64,000 nt of DNA. It comes from Aggregatilineales bacterium (GTDB lineage Bacteria > Chloroflexota > Anaerolineae > Aggregatilineales > Ch27). A program made the position numbers and the translations under genes. The notes under the pieces were generated by a model. It was not told the DNA's origin and did not search any database. It worked only from the letters and a program-made list of their open reading frames with translations. This document shows positions 46,561 through 55,116 of the stretch, piece by piece. Where the stretch lies: positions 1 to 64,000 of the forward strand of contig JARKNX010000180.1 in NCBI GenBank assembly GCA_029976025.1, read 5' to 3'. Numbering within the stretch: the stretch's first letter is position 1; every line of letters starts with the position of its first letter.

Positions 46561-48597
46561 ATGCAGCGTCGAGAGACGTTCATGCGCGGTTTAGGAATCG
46601 TTGAGACAGGACTGGTGGGGTGGTTCTTCATGCAGGCGCTGCGCTTCCTGCTGGGAACTCTGTATGCCCATGCCTCCAGTGCGGATATTGTCTTGCGGCT
46701 GGGGATGCCGGACCCGGCAGCGATTAATGCGGTACCGCCGGAAGTGGCTCAGGCAGAAATCGTGGCAATTGTTATCGCTACGCTGGCGCCCCTGCTGGCT
46801 TTTATGCTGGTGCGGCGCCCGGTGACGTTTGTCGCCACCGCTGCGGCGATTGCCGTAGGTCGGGTATTCATGGGGCTGGATGACCCCTTTATCAGCGCAC
46901 TCGGCGCGTCTGTCGCGGCTGCGGCCGCCCTGATCTATCTGGCAGCGACCGCCCGCCAGCAGCCGACGCGCTTCGCTTTAATTTTGACACTCGGTCTTTT
47001 GCTCGACCAGATTGTACGGGCACTGGGGCAGACGTACGATCCTACCTGGGTCGAGTCATATCTGCCGGTTCAGACGATTCTGTCAGCAGTACTTTTTGTC
47101 GCCGCTGTGCTGCGCGCTTTATTGAGCGGGCAGCCGACTTTCGCCTCTGTCACGGCGTATTCGGGTATCTCGATCTGGGGAGGGATGTCCTTCGGCGCGA
47201 TGCTCTTCCTGCAGGTTGCTCTGCTGGGGCTTCCCAATGCCGTCGCCCGGTGGTCGGAAGTAGACTATAGCCTGCTCGCCCCGTGGCTTGTGGCGGCGAC
47301 AGCCTTGCCGCTGATTCCGGAAGTGCGGGATGGCGCGCGCCGGGCGCTCACCCTCGTCGATGTGCAGTGGCGGGGATGGTTCTGGCTGGCAATCCTGGCG
47401 ATCCTGGTGGTTGTGGGCAATCGCTTCAATGGAATTGGGGCGGCGATAACGCTGGTGCTGGCTCAGCTCATGGTTGTCCTGATGCTGTGGTGGACGGTCC
47501 GCCCGCAGGGCAAGGAAACGCGTGACGTGACAGGGTTGGCGCTGGTGCTGGCTGTGATAGTGCTTGCGCTGCTATTTGTGGCTGATTTCTTCACCTACGA
47601 GTACGCTTTTGTGCGCGACTTCGAAGGCGGTCTGGCCGTGATTAGCTCCCTGCTGCGGGCGATGCGCGGCCTCGGGCTGGCAGTCATGTTGATTGCGGCC
47701 AGCATTGCGGTTATCCCGATGATGGATTCCGCGCGCCGGGTTCCCTGGCAGCGTGGCAAACGGAGCGAGACGCTCGGCGGCCTGGTGGCCGTGCTGATCA
47801 GCGCAGCCCTGGTTGCGCTCGCTGTTTTGCCGGTCACTGCGGGGGAGGTTGTCAATGTCGATCGAATTCGCGTGGCGACCTATAACCTCCATGGCGGGTA
47901 TAACCTGTACTTCGATTACACGCTGAGCGAAATGGCCGATACCATCTGGGAGAGTGGCGCGGATGTCGTGCTGCTGCAAGAGGTGGATGCCGGCCGTACT
48001 GTTTCTTTTGGTGTGGATCAGGCGTTGTGGCTGGGGCACCGGCTGGGGATGAACGTGAGCTACCTGGCCACTAACGAACATTTGCAGGGCCTGGCCGTCC
48101 TGTCGCGCGTGCCTGTCGTACAGGAGCGGGGTGTACTTCTGCCGAGCCAGGGGCAGCAGACCGGCCTGCAACGGGTGCAGATTCGCCCCGATGAAGGTGT
48201 GCTCGATATTTACAACACCTGGCTGGGATTGCTGTTCGCTTCCGATGCTCAGATCCTGGCTAATCAGGAGCAGGATCAGTGGCAGCAGATGGAGCAATCG
48301 CTGGTCATCATTGGCGCGGATCATCCGGGCGGAGTGGTGGGCCGCGTGGTGTTTGGAGGAACCTTCAATAACACGCCCGATTCGCAACTGTATGACCAGA
48401 TGATCGGGGTCGGCTTTACTGATCCGTTTGATGGGATGCCTGTTGAACAGGCGGCAACCCTGCTGCGAGGCAATATCGTGCAGGCGCGTCTGGATTACCT
48501 CTGGCTCCGCAATATCCTGCCGACAGGGCGGGCGGTCCTCCAGCAGGATGCTTCGGATCACCGGCTCGCCGTCGTTGAGCTGGATCTTTTGCGCTAG
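46561..48597 (+). CDS. Polytopic membrane protein with C-terminal endonuclease/exonuclease/phosphatase domain (Cwh43-like layout)
   Basis: The start at 46561 (GAGAGGA just upstream) gives 678 residues. About 440 residues contain some eleven to twelve hydrophobic helices, followed by an extracytoplasmic EEP-fold domain. The EEP domain starts at 'IRVATYNLHGGYN' (Asn present), with 'VVLLQEVDAG' (Glu present) and a final 'SDHRLAVVEL' (Asp-His present). The motif that is usually 'GDFN' reads 'GGTFNN', so one acidic metal/catalytic residue is missing. A membrane part plus EEP domain is the layout of eukaryotic Cwh43, which remodels lipid anchors; whether this protein does so is speculation. It converges with rnc, 6 bases apart. 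Confidence 0.75.
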   Translation: MQRRETFMRGLGIVETGLVGWFFMQALRFLLGTLYAHASSADIVLRLGMPDPAAINAVPPEVAQAEIVAIVIATLAPLLAFMLVRRPVTFVATAAAIAVGRVFMGLDDPFISALGASVAAAAALIYLAATARQQPTRFALILTLGLLLDQIVRALGQTYDPTWVESYLPVQTILSAVLFVAAVLRALLSGQPTFASVTAYSGISIWGGMSFGAMLFLQVALLGLPNAVARWSEVDYSLLAPWLVAATALPLIPEVRDGARRALTLVDVQWRGWFWLAILAILVVVGNRFNGIGAAITLVLAQLMVVLMLWWTVRPQGKETRDVTGLALVLAVIVLALLFVADFFTYEYAFVRDFEGGLAVISSLLRAMRGLGLAVMLIAASIAVIPMMDSARRVPWQRGKRSETLGGLVAVLISAALVALAVLPVTAGEVVNVDRIRVATYNLHGGYNLYFDYTLSEMADTIWESGADVVLLQEVDAGRTVSFGVDQALWLGHRLGMNVSYLATNEHLQGLAVLSRVPVVQERGVLLPSQGQQTGLQRVQIRPDEGVLDIYNTWLGLLFASDAQILANQEQDQWQQMEQSLVIIGADHPGGVVGRVVFGGTFNNTPDSQLYDQMIGVGFTDPFDGMPVEQAATLLRGNIVQARLDYLWLRNILPTGRAVLQQDASDHRLAVVELDLLR

Positions 48598-48603
48598 GCG
48601 GCG

Positions 48604-49317
48604 TCAGTTCCCTTCTTCGGAAGCCGTGATACGCTGCCAGGCGGCCCATGCTGCCTGCCGGGTGGCTACCTTCTTGCTGTTTCCAATGCCCCGGCCATAC
48701 ACCTCGCTGCCAATGACGACCTCTACCGTGAATTCTCTGAGGTGGTCAGGCCCGCTGATCTGAACAACGTGGTAGCTCGGCGTCAGGTTCAGATGCGCCT
48801 GGCTCCATTCCTGGAGCATACTCTTGGGATGAGCGTCAGCATCGGTCGCCAGTATCTGGTTCAGGGCAGGCTCGAACAACGGAAACACGAACTGGCGAAC
48901 AGCATCCATGCCTTGATCCAGATACAGAGCGCCGATGAAAGCCTCGAACCCACAGCAGAGATTGGCCTCTCTCTGGCGACCGCCAGTCTCCTCTTCCCCG
49001 TGACCCAGCAGCAAAGCGTCGCCCAGTGAGCACTGAGCTCCCAGCGCCGCAAGCGCCTCAGTCCGCACCAGCGCCGAACGCAGGCGGGTTAAACGCCCTT
49101 CTTTCAATTCCGGGAAGCGATTATAGAGCCACTCTCCTGTGATGAACTCCAGCACGGCATCCCCCAGAAATTCCAGCCGCTCGTTGTCTTCTATAACATT
49201 TTCAGGGTGTTCATTGATATAAGAGCGGTGGGTGAGGGCGCGCTGCAACAGCGAGACATCACGAAAACGGATATTGAGCCTGCTCTGAATGTCATCCAGG
49301 TTGAGTTCGGGCGCCAC
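48604..49317 (-). CDS. rnc: Ribonuclease III
   Basis: A 237-residue RNase III. The catalytic domain carries the signature 'ERLEFLGDAVLEF' and the downstream acidic site in 'GFEAFIGALYLDQG'. The C-terminal double-stranded-RNA-binding domain spans about 160-232 ('PKSMLQEWSQAHLNLTPSYHVV', 'GIGNSKKVATRQAAWAAW'). It cleaves double-stranded RNA in rRNA processing and antisense decay. The start is GTG, with GAGG about 8 bases upstream. Its promoter lies back to back with that of ftsY and appears to share -35 bases. Confidence 0.96.
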   Translation of the reverse strand: MAPELNLDDIQSRLNIRFRDVSLLQRALTHRSYINEHPENVIEDNERLEFLGDAVLEFITGEWLYNRFPELKEGRLTRLRSALVRTEALAALGAQCSLGDALLLGHGEEETGGRQREANLCCGFEAFIGALYLDQGMDAVRQFVFPLFEPALNQILATDADAHPKSMLQEWSQAHLNLTPSYHVVQISGPDHLREFTVEVVIGSEVYGRGIGNSKKVATRQAAWAAWQRITASEEGN

Positions 49318-49349
49318 GTTATACCTCTTCAGAAGTGTATCCGGAGGAT

Positions 49350-49378
49350 ATTATAGCGTATCGGGCTGAGGTTGTCGG
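49350..49378 (-). promoter_or_regulatory. Promoter for rnc overlapping the ftsY promoter
   Basis: Minus strand: CCGACA (49378-49373), 17-base spacer, TATAAT (49355-49350). The -35 hexamer occupies the same bases as the ftsY -35 on the other strand. Confidence 0.5.
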
Positions 49379-49400
49379 GGTGCAACGCCCCTGGTATACT
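49372..49400 (+). promoter_or_regulatory. Promoter for ftsY
   Basis: TTGTCG (49372-49377), 17-base spacer, TATACT (49395-49400). It lies inside the upstream extension of the ftsY open frame, which argues that translation begins downstream at 49443. Confidence 0.6.
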
Positions 49401-49442
49401 CTCGACGTTTCGGGGGTATGGGGTATAAGGAGGGTCGTCGGC

Positions 49443-50354
49443 TTGGAGTCTTTGCGTAAGGGCTTGCAGCGCACACGGCAGTCATTCTTCGGGCGGATTG
49501 CCCAGACGCTTGGCACGACTGAAATTGATGAAGATACCTGGGATGAGATCGAAGGATTGCTCATCCAGGCCGATGTCGGTGTAGATACTACGGTCAAATT
49601 AGTGGGGCGGGTCCGGTCGCGCGTCAGCCGGGAAGGGCTGATCAAACAGGCTCAGGTACAACGTGCGCTGAAGGAAGAGCTGCGGGGACTGCTGGATGAT
49701 CCCCCCCCCTTGAACCTCAGCGGCCGCGATCTGTCGGTGATCTTCATCGTGGGCGTCAACGGCTCGGGCAAGACGACCTCTATCGGCAAGATGGCCTACC
49801 GGCTCAAGAACGCAGGGCGTAACCCGATGATCGCCGCTGGAGATACCTTTCGTGCGGCGGCTATAGAACAGCTTCAGCTCTGGGGAGAACGGGCTGGCGT
49901 GCCAGTCGTGGCCGGGCTGCCTAATTCGGATCCTGGTGCGGTTGTCTACGATGCGGCGCAAGCGGCCCGGTCGCGTGGGCACGATCTCCTTATTGTGGAT
50001 ACCGCCGGACGGCTGCATACCAAGTTCAACCTGATGCAGGAGCTGACCAAGATTCGCTCGGTAATCGGCAAGGTGATCCCGGACGCACCGCATGAAACGC
50101 TGCTGGTGCTGGATGGCACTACCGGACAGAATGCGCTATCACAGGCGCGGCATTTTCAGGAAGCTGTGAATGTCACTGGCGCGGTTGTGACCAAACTGGA
50201 CAGCACCGCTAAAGGTGGCATGGTTTTTGCTATCTATCAGGAGTTGAAGCTGCCGGTGCACTATATTGGCGTTGGTGAAGGTATCACTGATCTCTTGTTC
50301 TTCAATCCGGATCAGTTTGTGGATAGCCTGTTCGATGAGAACGGGCGATCCTGA
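49443..50354 (+). CDS. ftsY: Signal recognition particle receptor FtsY
   Basis: The TTG at 49443 has an excellent AAGGAGG site 8 bases upstream and lies just after the promoter, giving 303 residues. The upstream ATG at 49335 would sit before the promoter. It has a short N domain then the SRP-type G domain: '[15 protein letters not shown]', '[12 protein letters not shown]', '[16 protein letters not shown]', '[12 protein letters not shown]' and '[12 protein letters not shown]'. It lacks the long acidic A domain of E. coli FtsY, as is common outside proteobacteria. It docks ribosome-SRP complexes at the membrane for co-translational insertion. prfB follows. Confidence 0.95.
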   Translation: MESLRKGLQRTRQSFFGRIAQTLGTTEIDEDTWDEIEGLLIQADVGVDTTVKLVGRVRSRVSREGLIKQAQVQRALKEELRGLLDDPPPLNLSGRDLSVIFIVGVNGSGKTTSIGKMAYRLKNAGRNPMIAAGDTFRAAAIEQLQLWGERAGVPVVAGLPNSDPGAVVYDAAQAARSRGHDLLIVDTAGRLHTKFNLMQELTKIRSVIGKVIPDAPHETLLVLDGTTGQNALSQARHFQEAVNVTGAVVTKLDSTAKGGMVFAIYQELKLPVHYIGVGEGITDLLFFNPDQFVDSLFDENGRS

Positions 50355-50405
50355 CACGCGCCAGATGTGTTGTGAGTGATGCAAGTATTTCAGGAGAATC
50401 AGGAT

Positions 50406-51492
50406 ATGGAAGAGTTAGCCAGCCGGTTGAATGAATTTAAGCAGACGATTGCTCAGCTTATGGAGCGTCTTTGACATCGCCGAATCAGAACGTGAAGCCG
50501 CCCTCCTGGAGGAGCAATCCGTCGCGCCTGATTTCTGGGATGATATCGGGGCCGCCCAGCAAACCATGCGCAAGCTGTCACGACTGCATGAGGAAATTGA
50601 CCGCTGGGTATCTGTTGTCCAGCAGATTGATGAAGCGCTTGAGCTTGTGGAACTCGGCGACCCCGATATGCTGGAGGAACTTACGGCGGAGGCCGATCGC
50701 CTGGCTGATGTAGTTGAGCGCATGTCTTTTCAGGCGCTTTTCTCCGGCCCCTATGACTCTGAGGATGCAGTGCTGGCGGTTCATGCAGGTGCGGGCGGGA
50801 CGGATTCGCAGGACTGGGCGCAAATGCTCCTGAGGATGTTCCTGCGATGGGCTGAGACACAGGGTCATAAAGTCGAGGTTATCAGCGAGACGGATGGCGA
50901 CGAGGCCGGGATCAAGAGCGCAACGGTGTCGATATCGGGGCACTACGCTTATGGGTATCTGCAATCTGAGCGCGGCGTCCACCGCCTGGTGCGCCTCAGT
51001 CCGTTTGACGCTGCCCATCGGCGCCACACCTCTTTCGCGCTGGTTGAGGTCTGGCCGGATATTCAGGGCGAGATCGAGCTTGAGATTGACGAAAGGGACT
51101 TGCAGATTGATACGTTTCGCGCCAGCGGCGCGGGCGGGCAGCATGTCCAGAAGAATGAAACAGCTATCCGGATCACCCATAAGCCAACCGGTGTAGTCGT
51201 CTCCTGCCAGAACGAGCGCAGTCAGGCTCAGAATAAAGAGCGCGCCCTGCACATCCTCAAGGCGCGGTTACTGGACCTGGAACGCCAGAAACAGGAGGCG
51301 GAAATGACCGCGCTAAAGGGGAAGCATATTGACGCTGAATGGGGTAACCAGATTCGCTCCTATGTCCTGCACCCTTACCAGATGGTCAAGGATCACCGCA
51401 CCGATTACGAGACCGGCAATGTCAGCGCAGTTCTTGACGGCGCACTCGACGCGCTGATGGAGGCGTATCTGAAGGCGAAAGTGGGTTCCTGA
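50406..51492 (+). CDS. prfB: Peptide chain release factor 2, with programmed +1 frameshift
   Basis: Translation starts at ATG 50406 (AGGAGA upstream) and reads 22 codons to CTT-TGA (50469-50474). A +1 shift at CTT then continues with GAC (50473-50475), giving a full-length product of 361 residues. The shift site has every known element: an internal GGAG, three bases, then CTT TGA C. RF2 recognises UGA and UAA. The anticodon-like SPF tripeptide is at 198-200 and the catalytic GGQ at 243-245. When RF2 is scarce, the in-frame UGA is read slowly and the ribosome shifts, so the gene regulates itself. The second frame alone would lack a proper start. Confidence 0.96.
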
Positions 51493-51515
51493 GGCGATTT
51501 CGGGCTTTTGTATAG

Positions 51516-51547
51516 AAGCCGGGCGGCCCTGCACCGCCCGGCTTTTT
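51516..51547 (+). terminator. Intrinsic terminator of prfB
   Basis: AAGCCGGGCGG (51516-51526) pairs perfectly with CCGCCCGGCTT (51534-51544) and a TTTTT run follows. It may also stop the convergent P-type ATPase transcript. Confidence 0.9.
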
Positions 51548-51558
51548 GTTGAATGGAC

Positions 51559-54363
51559 TCAGGTAGCCGGCTGAATTGTCTGATATGCCTCACGGCGCAA
51601 AAAGAACTTTGCGACTTCCGCAGCCAGCGACGGCAGCAGAATAAAGGGCAGAATCAGGAGCCAGTTTTCTACAGACAAAGGTGCGGTGTTGAACACCGGC
51701 TGCAGGAAGGGGATGTAAATCGCGGCCAGGAGCATCAACATGGAGATTCCTGTGGCGTAGATCATCCATTTGTTCGACAGGAATCCAATCTGCCAGATGT
51801 TGTAACGCTCAGATCGGGCTGTGAAAGCTCTGAGCAACTCGGCGGTGACCAGTGTGGTGAAAGCAATTGTGCGCGAGAGCACCGGATCGGCAAGATCGGT
51901 CTCTATTGTATTCAGGGCGATGACATATGCCCCCAACGTAGCGGCAGTCTCCGCGACTGCCTGGATCAGCGTGAGCACCCACAGATCGCGGGTGATGATA
52001 GGCTGACGGGCAGAGCGGGGCCTGAACTGCATGATATCCGGCTCCTTAGCTTCCAGACCCAGGGCCAGGGCTGGCGCGCCGTCAGTGACGAGATTGAGCC
52101 AGAGCAGGTGAATGGGCAGGAGTGGCAGGGGCAACCCTACCAGCATGGACAGGAAGATAATCAGAATCTCACCCACATTACAGGAGACGAGATAAAAGAC
52201 GAACTTGCGGATGTTGGCGTAGATAACACGGCCCTCTTCAATCGCGGCGACGATGCTGGCGTAATTATCATCGGTCAGAACCATGTCAGCGGTCTGCTTG
52301 CTGACGTCCGTGCCGGTGATACCCATGGCAACGCCGATATGGGCGCGCTTGAGGGCGGGGGCGTCGTTGACCCCATCGCCGGTCATAGCGACGATATTTT
52401 CGCGACTCTGAAGCGCCTCCACAATGCGCATCTTGTGAGCCGGGTTGACCCGCGCGTAAACAGAGATATGAGCGGCTTTCTCGGCCAGATCGGGGTCGGA
52501 GATGGCGCTCAATTCCGCACCGGTCAATATCTGTTCTCTGTCGGTTAGCAGGCCGAGATCTTCGGCAATTGCGGCGGCGGTATCGGGATAATCGCCAGTG
52601 ATCATGACGGTACGGACTCCGGCATGGCTGGCTGTGGCGATCGCTTCCTTGACCTCCGGACGGGCAGGATCGCGCATTGCGGCTAAACCGACAAGCGTCA
52701 GTTCTTTCTCTATTTCGTTCGCCTGTAGTGTCGGGGGGAGCGTCTCCAGCTCCCGGTAAGCTACTGCCAGGACCCGAAGAGCCTGCCCGGCCAGTGTGGC
52801 GTTAGCGGCCAGAATGGTCTCTCTGTCCTGATTGCTGAGCGGGACCTCGCACCCTTCCAACAGGATATGATCGCATTGCGCCAGCAGAAGCTCCGGAGCG
52901 CCTTTTGTGAAAGCTATGAGCTTGCCTGTGCCATTGGACGAGCGATGGATGGTAGTCATCCTCTTGCGCTCGGAGTCGAAGGGGATTTCAGCTACCCGGG
53001 GCCACTGGGCCGCCAAATCGGCGGCATTAAGCCCCGCTTTGGTTGCCATTGTGATCAGAGCACCTTCCGTGGGATCTCCGATCAAGCGCCAGGCAGCTCC
53101 GTCCAGCTCAACGATGGCGTCATTGCACAGCATCGCGCCCCGTGCCAGCACCCGAAGCGTAGACTGTGCAGTGCCCTCAACCGCCTGACCGTCCAGCGAG
53201 AAGCGTCCTTCAGGCCTGTACCCTTCGCCGCTGACGTGCAAAGTCTGATTGTCAACCACTACGCGCACGACGGTCATTTCGTTGGTGGTCAGGGTGCCGG
53301 TTTTGTCCGAGCAAATCACATTGGCGCTGCCCAGTGTTTCCACCGCGGCCAGCCGGCGGATCAGAACGTGCCGCCGGACCATCCGCTGCATCCCCAGGGC
53401 CAGTGCGATTGTCACGATCGCGGGCAGCCCTTCCGGGACAGCGGCGATTGCCAGACTGATAGCAACCATGAATAGCCCGATGACAGCTTCCTGATGCACC
53501 GGCATGGCCAGCCATGCGCCAATATCGTCAACCGGCGTCGCATTAATCAGGCGAAAGACGCCCACCAGAAATACGATTGCGCAGATGACCAGCGTGATAT
53601 AGCCCAGCCATTTGCCAAGTTGATCGAGGCGTACCTGAAGCGGGGTGGGCGGATCTTCCTGACTCTGGATCATCTCAGCAATCTTGCCGATCTCGGTATT
53701 CATGCCCGTGCTGAAGACAATACCGCGCCCGCGCCCATAAGAGACCATGCTGCCCATGAAGGCCACATTTTTGCGATCGCCCAGGGTGACGTCTGCATTG
53801 AGCACACTGTCCGGCATCTTGGCAACAGCGACTGACTCGCCAGTCAGTGGAGATTCATCAATAGTCAGGTTGTAACCTTCGGATAGCCGCACGTCCGCCG
53901 GGACGTAGTTGCCGGTATCCAGCAAGGTGATATCCCCAGGCACTACTTCCCGACTCGGGATTGTCTGGAGCTTCCCGTCGCGAAGCACCCGCGCCTCGGG
54001 TGCCGTCATCTTCTTGAGGGTGCGCAGGGCGGCTTCCGCCCGGCCTTCCTGTACGACGCCGAGGACCGCGTTGAGGATGACGATAGCCATAATCGCCAGT
54101 GTGTCGGTGTAACCCTCATTAGTATAGGTGCCGACTATGGCGGATATGATTGCGGCGACGATCAGGAGGATGACGATGAAATTGTTGAACTGGGCAATAA
54201 GCCTTTGAAGTAAAGTCGGAGGTGGCTCCTCCCGGAGTTCATTCGGGCCATATTGCGCCAGGCGGCGGGCCGCTTCATCTTCGGTGAGGCCGGTGACAAG
54301 GTTGGTGTCGAGCTGACTGGCTACGGCTTCTGTAGACAGGGCATGGACATGCAGTTCGGACAC
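51559..54363 (-). CDS. P-type Ca2+-transporting ATPase, SERCA-like
   Basis: A 934-residue P2A-type ATPase. It has an N-terminal cation-ATPase domain, actuator 'LTGES', phosphorylation site Asp353 in 'DKTGTLT', nucleotide-binding 'FTKGAPELLL' and hinge 'TGDGVNDAPALK'. The Ca2+-binding helices match SERCA closely: 'AVPEGLPAIVTIALALG' in helix 4, 'SCNVGEILIIF' in helix 5 and 'LLWLNLVTDGAPALALG' in helix 6, so both Ca2+ sites could form. It would export Ca2+ (or Mn2+) from the cytoplasm. The start is GTG at 54363 with GAGGAG upstream. The 490-base region upstream is partly structured. Confidence 0.93.
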   Translation of the reverse strand: MSELHVHALSTEAVASQLDTNLVTGLTEDEAARRLAQYGPNELREEPPPTLLQRLIAQFNNFIVILLIVAAIISAIVGTYTNEGYTDTLAIMAIVILNAVLGVVQEGRAEAALRTLKKMTAPEARVLRDGKLQTIPSREVVPGDITLLDTGNYVPADVRLSEGYNLTIDESPLTGESVAVAKMPDSVLNADVTLGDRKNVAFMGSMVSYGRGRGIVFSTGMNTEIGKIAEMIQSQEDPPTPLQVRLDQLGKWLGYITLVICAIVFLVGVFRLINATPVDDIGAWLAMPVHQEAVIGLFMVAISLAIAAVPEGLPAIVTIALALGMQRMVRRHVLIRRLAAVETLGSANVICSDKTGTLTTNEMTVVRVVVDNQTLHVSGEGYRPEGRFSLDGQAVEGTAQSTLRVLARGAMLCNDAIVELDGAAWRLIGDPTEGALITMATKAGLNAADLAAQWPRVAEIPFDSERKRMTTIHRSSNGTGKLIAFTKGAPELLLAQCDHILLEGCEVPLSNQDRETILAANATLAGQALRVLAVAYRELETLPPTLQANEIEKELTLVGLAAMRDPARPEVKEAIATASHAGVRTVMITGDYPDTAAAIAEDLGLLTDREQILTGAELSAISDPDLAEKAAHISVYARVNPAHKMRIVEALQSRENIVAMTGDGVNDAPALKRAHIGVAMGITGTDVSKQTADMVLTDDNYASIVAAIEEGRVIYANIRKFVFYLVSCNVGEILIIFLSMLVGLPLPLLPIHLLWLNLVTDGAPALALGLEAKEPDIMQFRPRSARQPIITRDLWVLTLIQAVAETAATLGAYVIALNTIETDLADPVLSRTIAFTTLVTAELLRAFTARSERYNIWQIGFLSNKWMIYATGISMLMLLAAIYIPFLQPVFNTAPLSVENWLLILPFILLPSLAAEVAKFFLRREAYQTIQPAT

Positions 54364-54524
54364 GGGGTCTCCTCTTCCGCAACGAAATCAGTTTGCCTGC
54401 AGATAGATGACGGGCGGTACAAAAACGGTATACAGAACTGCTTGAGAGCCTAGATTAATCTGCCCTCCCGTAATGATCAATGGTCGGCTGTACACACCCC
54501 CAAATGTTCGGGGGAGTCGAGATG

Positions 54525-54590
54525 AGCCGGATGCCACAGCAAGTGAAAATGACAGCCTGATCGGGCTGGCTAATTGTACTCCTTCCGGCT
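54525..54590. other. Candidate structured element upstream of the Ca2+ ATPase
   Basis: An outer 7-bp stem, AGCCGGA (54525-54531) with TCCGGCT (54584-54590), encloses an inner stem CAGCC (54553-54557) with GGCTG (54564-54568) and a possible third, GCCA/TGGC. It could be a cis-regulatory RNA of the ATPase mRNA or an operator; I could not match it to the yybP-ykoY or other known classes. Confidence 0.3.
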
Positions 54591-54641
54591 GGTTTGTGAA
54601 TAACCTCGCAGCTTCTGGCCGACGTATTTTGCCCTTCTGAT

Positions 54642-54670
54642 TTGGCACAATTGGGCAATTTGTCTATAAT
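54642..54670 (+). promoter_or_regulatory. Promoter of the 2-oxoacid:ferredoxin oxidoreductase operon
   Basis: TTGGCA (54642-54647), exact 17-base spacer, TATAAT (54665-54670). The leader to the first gene is about 177 bases. Confidence 0.75.
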
Positions 54671-54853
54671 ATGAATATATAGAATTGGATACAGTGCACA
54701 TCATAAGCGAGAGAGCAATTGTGACAATGAGCACAAGGTGGCCAGAGATATTCCACTAACTTCGGGCAGAAGAGTGCTCTATTCTGATAATAAGGACCTG
54801 TACTGGCTGTGCTGCTATTCGTGCGAAACGCTTGAATTAGGGAAGGAGCCCTG

Positions 54854-55105
54854 ATGGCCACAGGCACGATCGTAATTAACGAAATCCGTTGTAAGGGCTG
54901 TACTCTGTGTACAACGGTTTGCCCCCAGGACATTATTCATATGGACACGGGGCGTGTCAATGAAAAGGGATATACCCCGGCTATACTGGTTGACCCCGAT
55001 CAGCGTTGCACAGGCTGCGCGATTTGCGCAGTGATCTGCCCTGATGTGTGTATTACGGTGTACCGCGACATCCCTGCGTCAAAACTGCACCGGAATGTGG
55101 CGTGA
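54854..55105 (+). CDS. korD: 2-oxoacid:ferredoxin oxidoreductase, delta (ferredoxin) subunit
   Basis: An 83-residue protein with two [4Fe-4S] ferredoxin motifs, '[12 protein letters not shown]' (about 13-24) and '[12 protein letters not shown]' (about 53-64). It carries electrons from the catalytic subunits to external ferredoxin. AAGGAG 5 bases upstream gives the start. It is the first gene of a D-A-B-C operon, the order known for the 2-oxoglutarate:acceptor oxidoreductase of Helicobacter (oorDABC); the substrate assignment is by that analogy. It is followed by the alpha subunit after 11 bases. Confidence 0.9.
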   Translation: MATGTIVINEIRCKGCTLCTTVCPQDIIHMDTGRVNEKGYTPAILVDPDQRCTGCAICAVICPDVCITVYRDIPASKLHRNVA

Positions 55106-55116
55106 GGACATCCAGC

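Larger units (their letters stand above)
54364..54853. other. 490-bp divergent intergenic region between Ca2+ ATPase and oxidoreductase operon
   Basis: The left part (54364-54600) would be the ATPase leader or promoter region. It holds a CCCCC/GGGGG hairpin (54497-54514) and a possible multi-stem element (54525-54590). The right part holds the oxidoreductase promoter (54642-54670) and about 177 bases of leader with no recognised motif. No gene was seen. Confidence 0.6.

Noticed and set aside
49335-49442. ftsY start at ATG 49335
   Set aside because: It would precede the promoter at 49372-49400 and lacks a ribosome-binding site; the TTG at 49443 has AAGGAGG at ideal spacing.
54364-54600. yybP-ykoY manganese riboswitch before the Ca2+ ATPase
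   Set aside because: I looked for its conserved loop sequences on the minus strand and did not find them; only generic stems are present.
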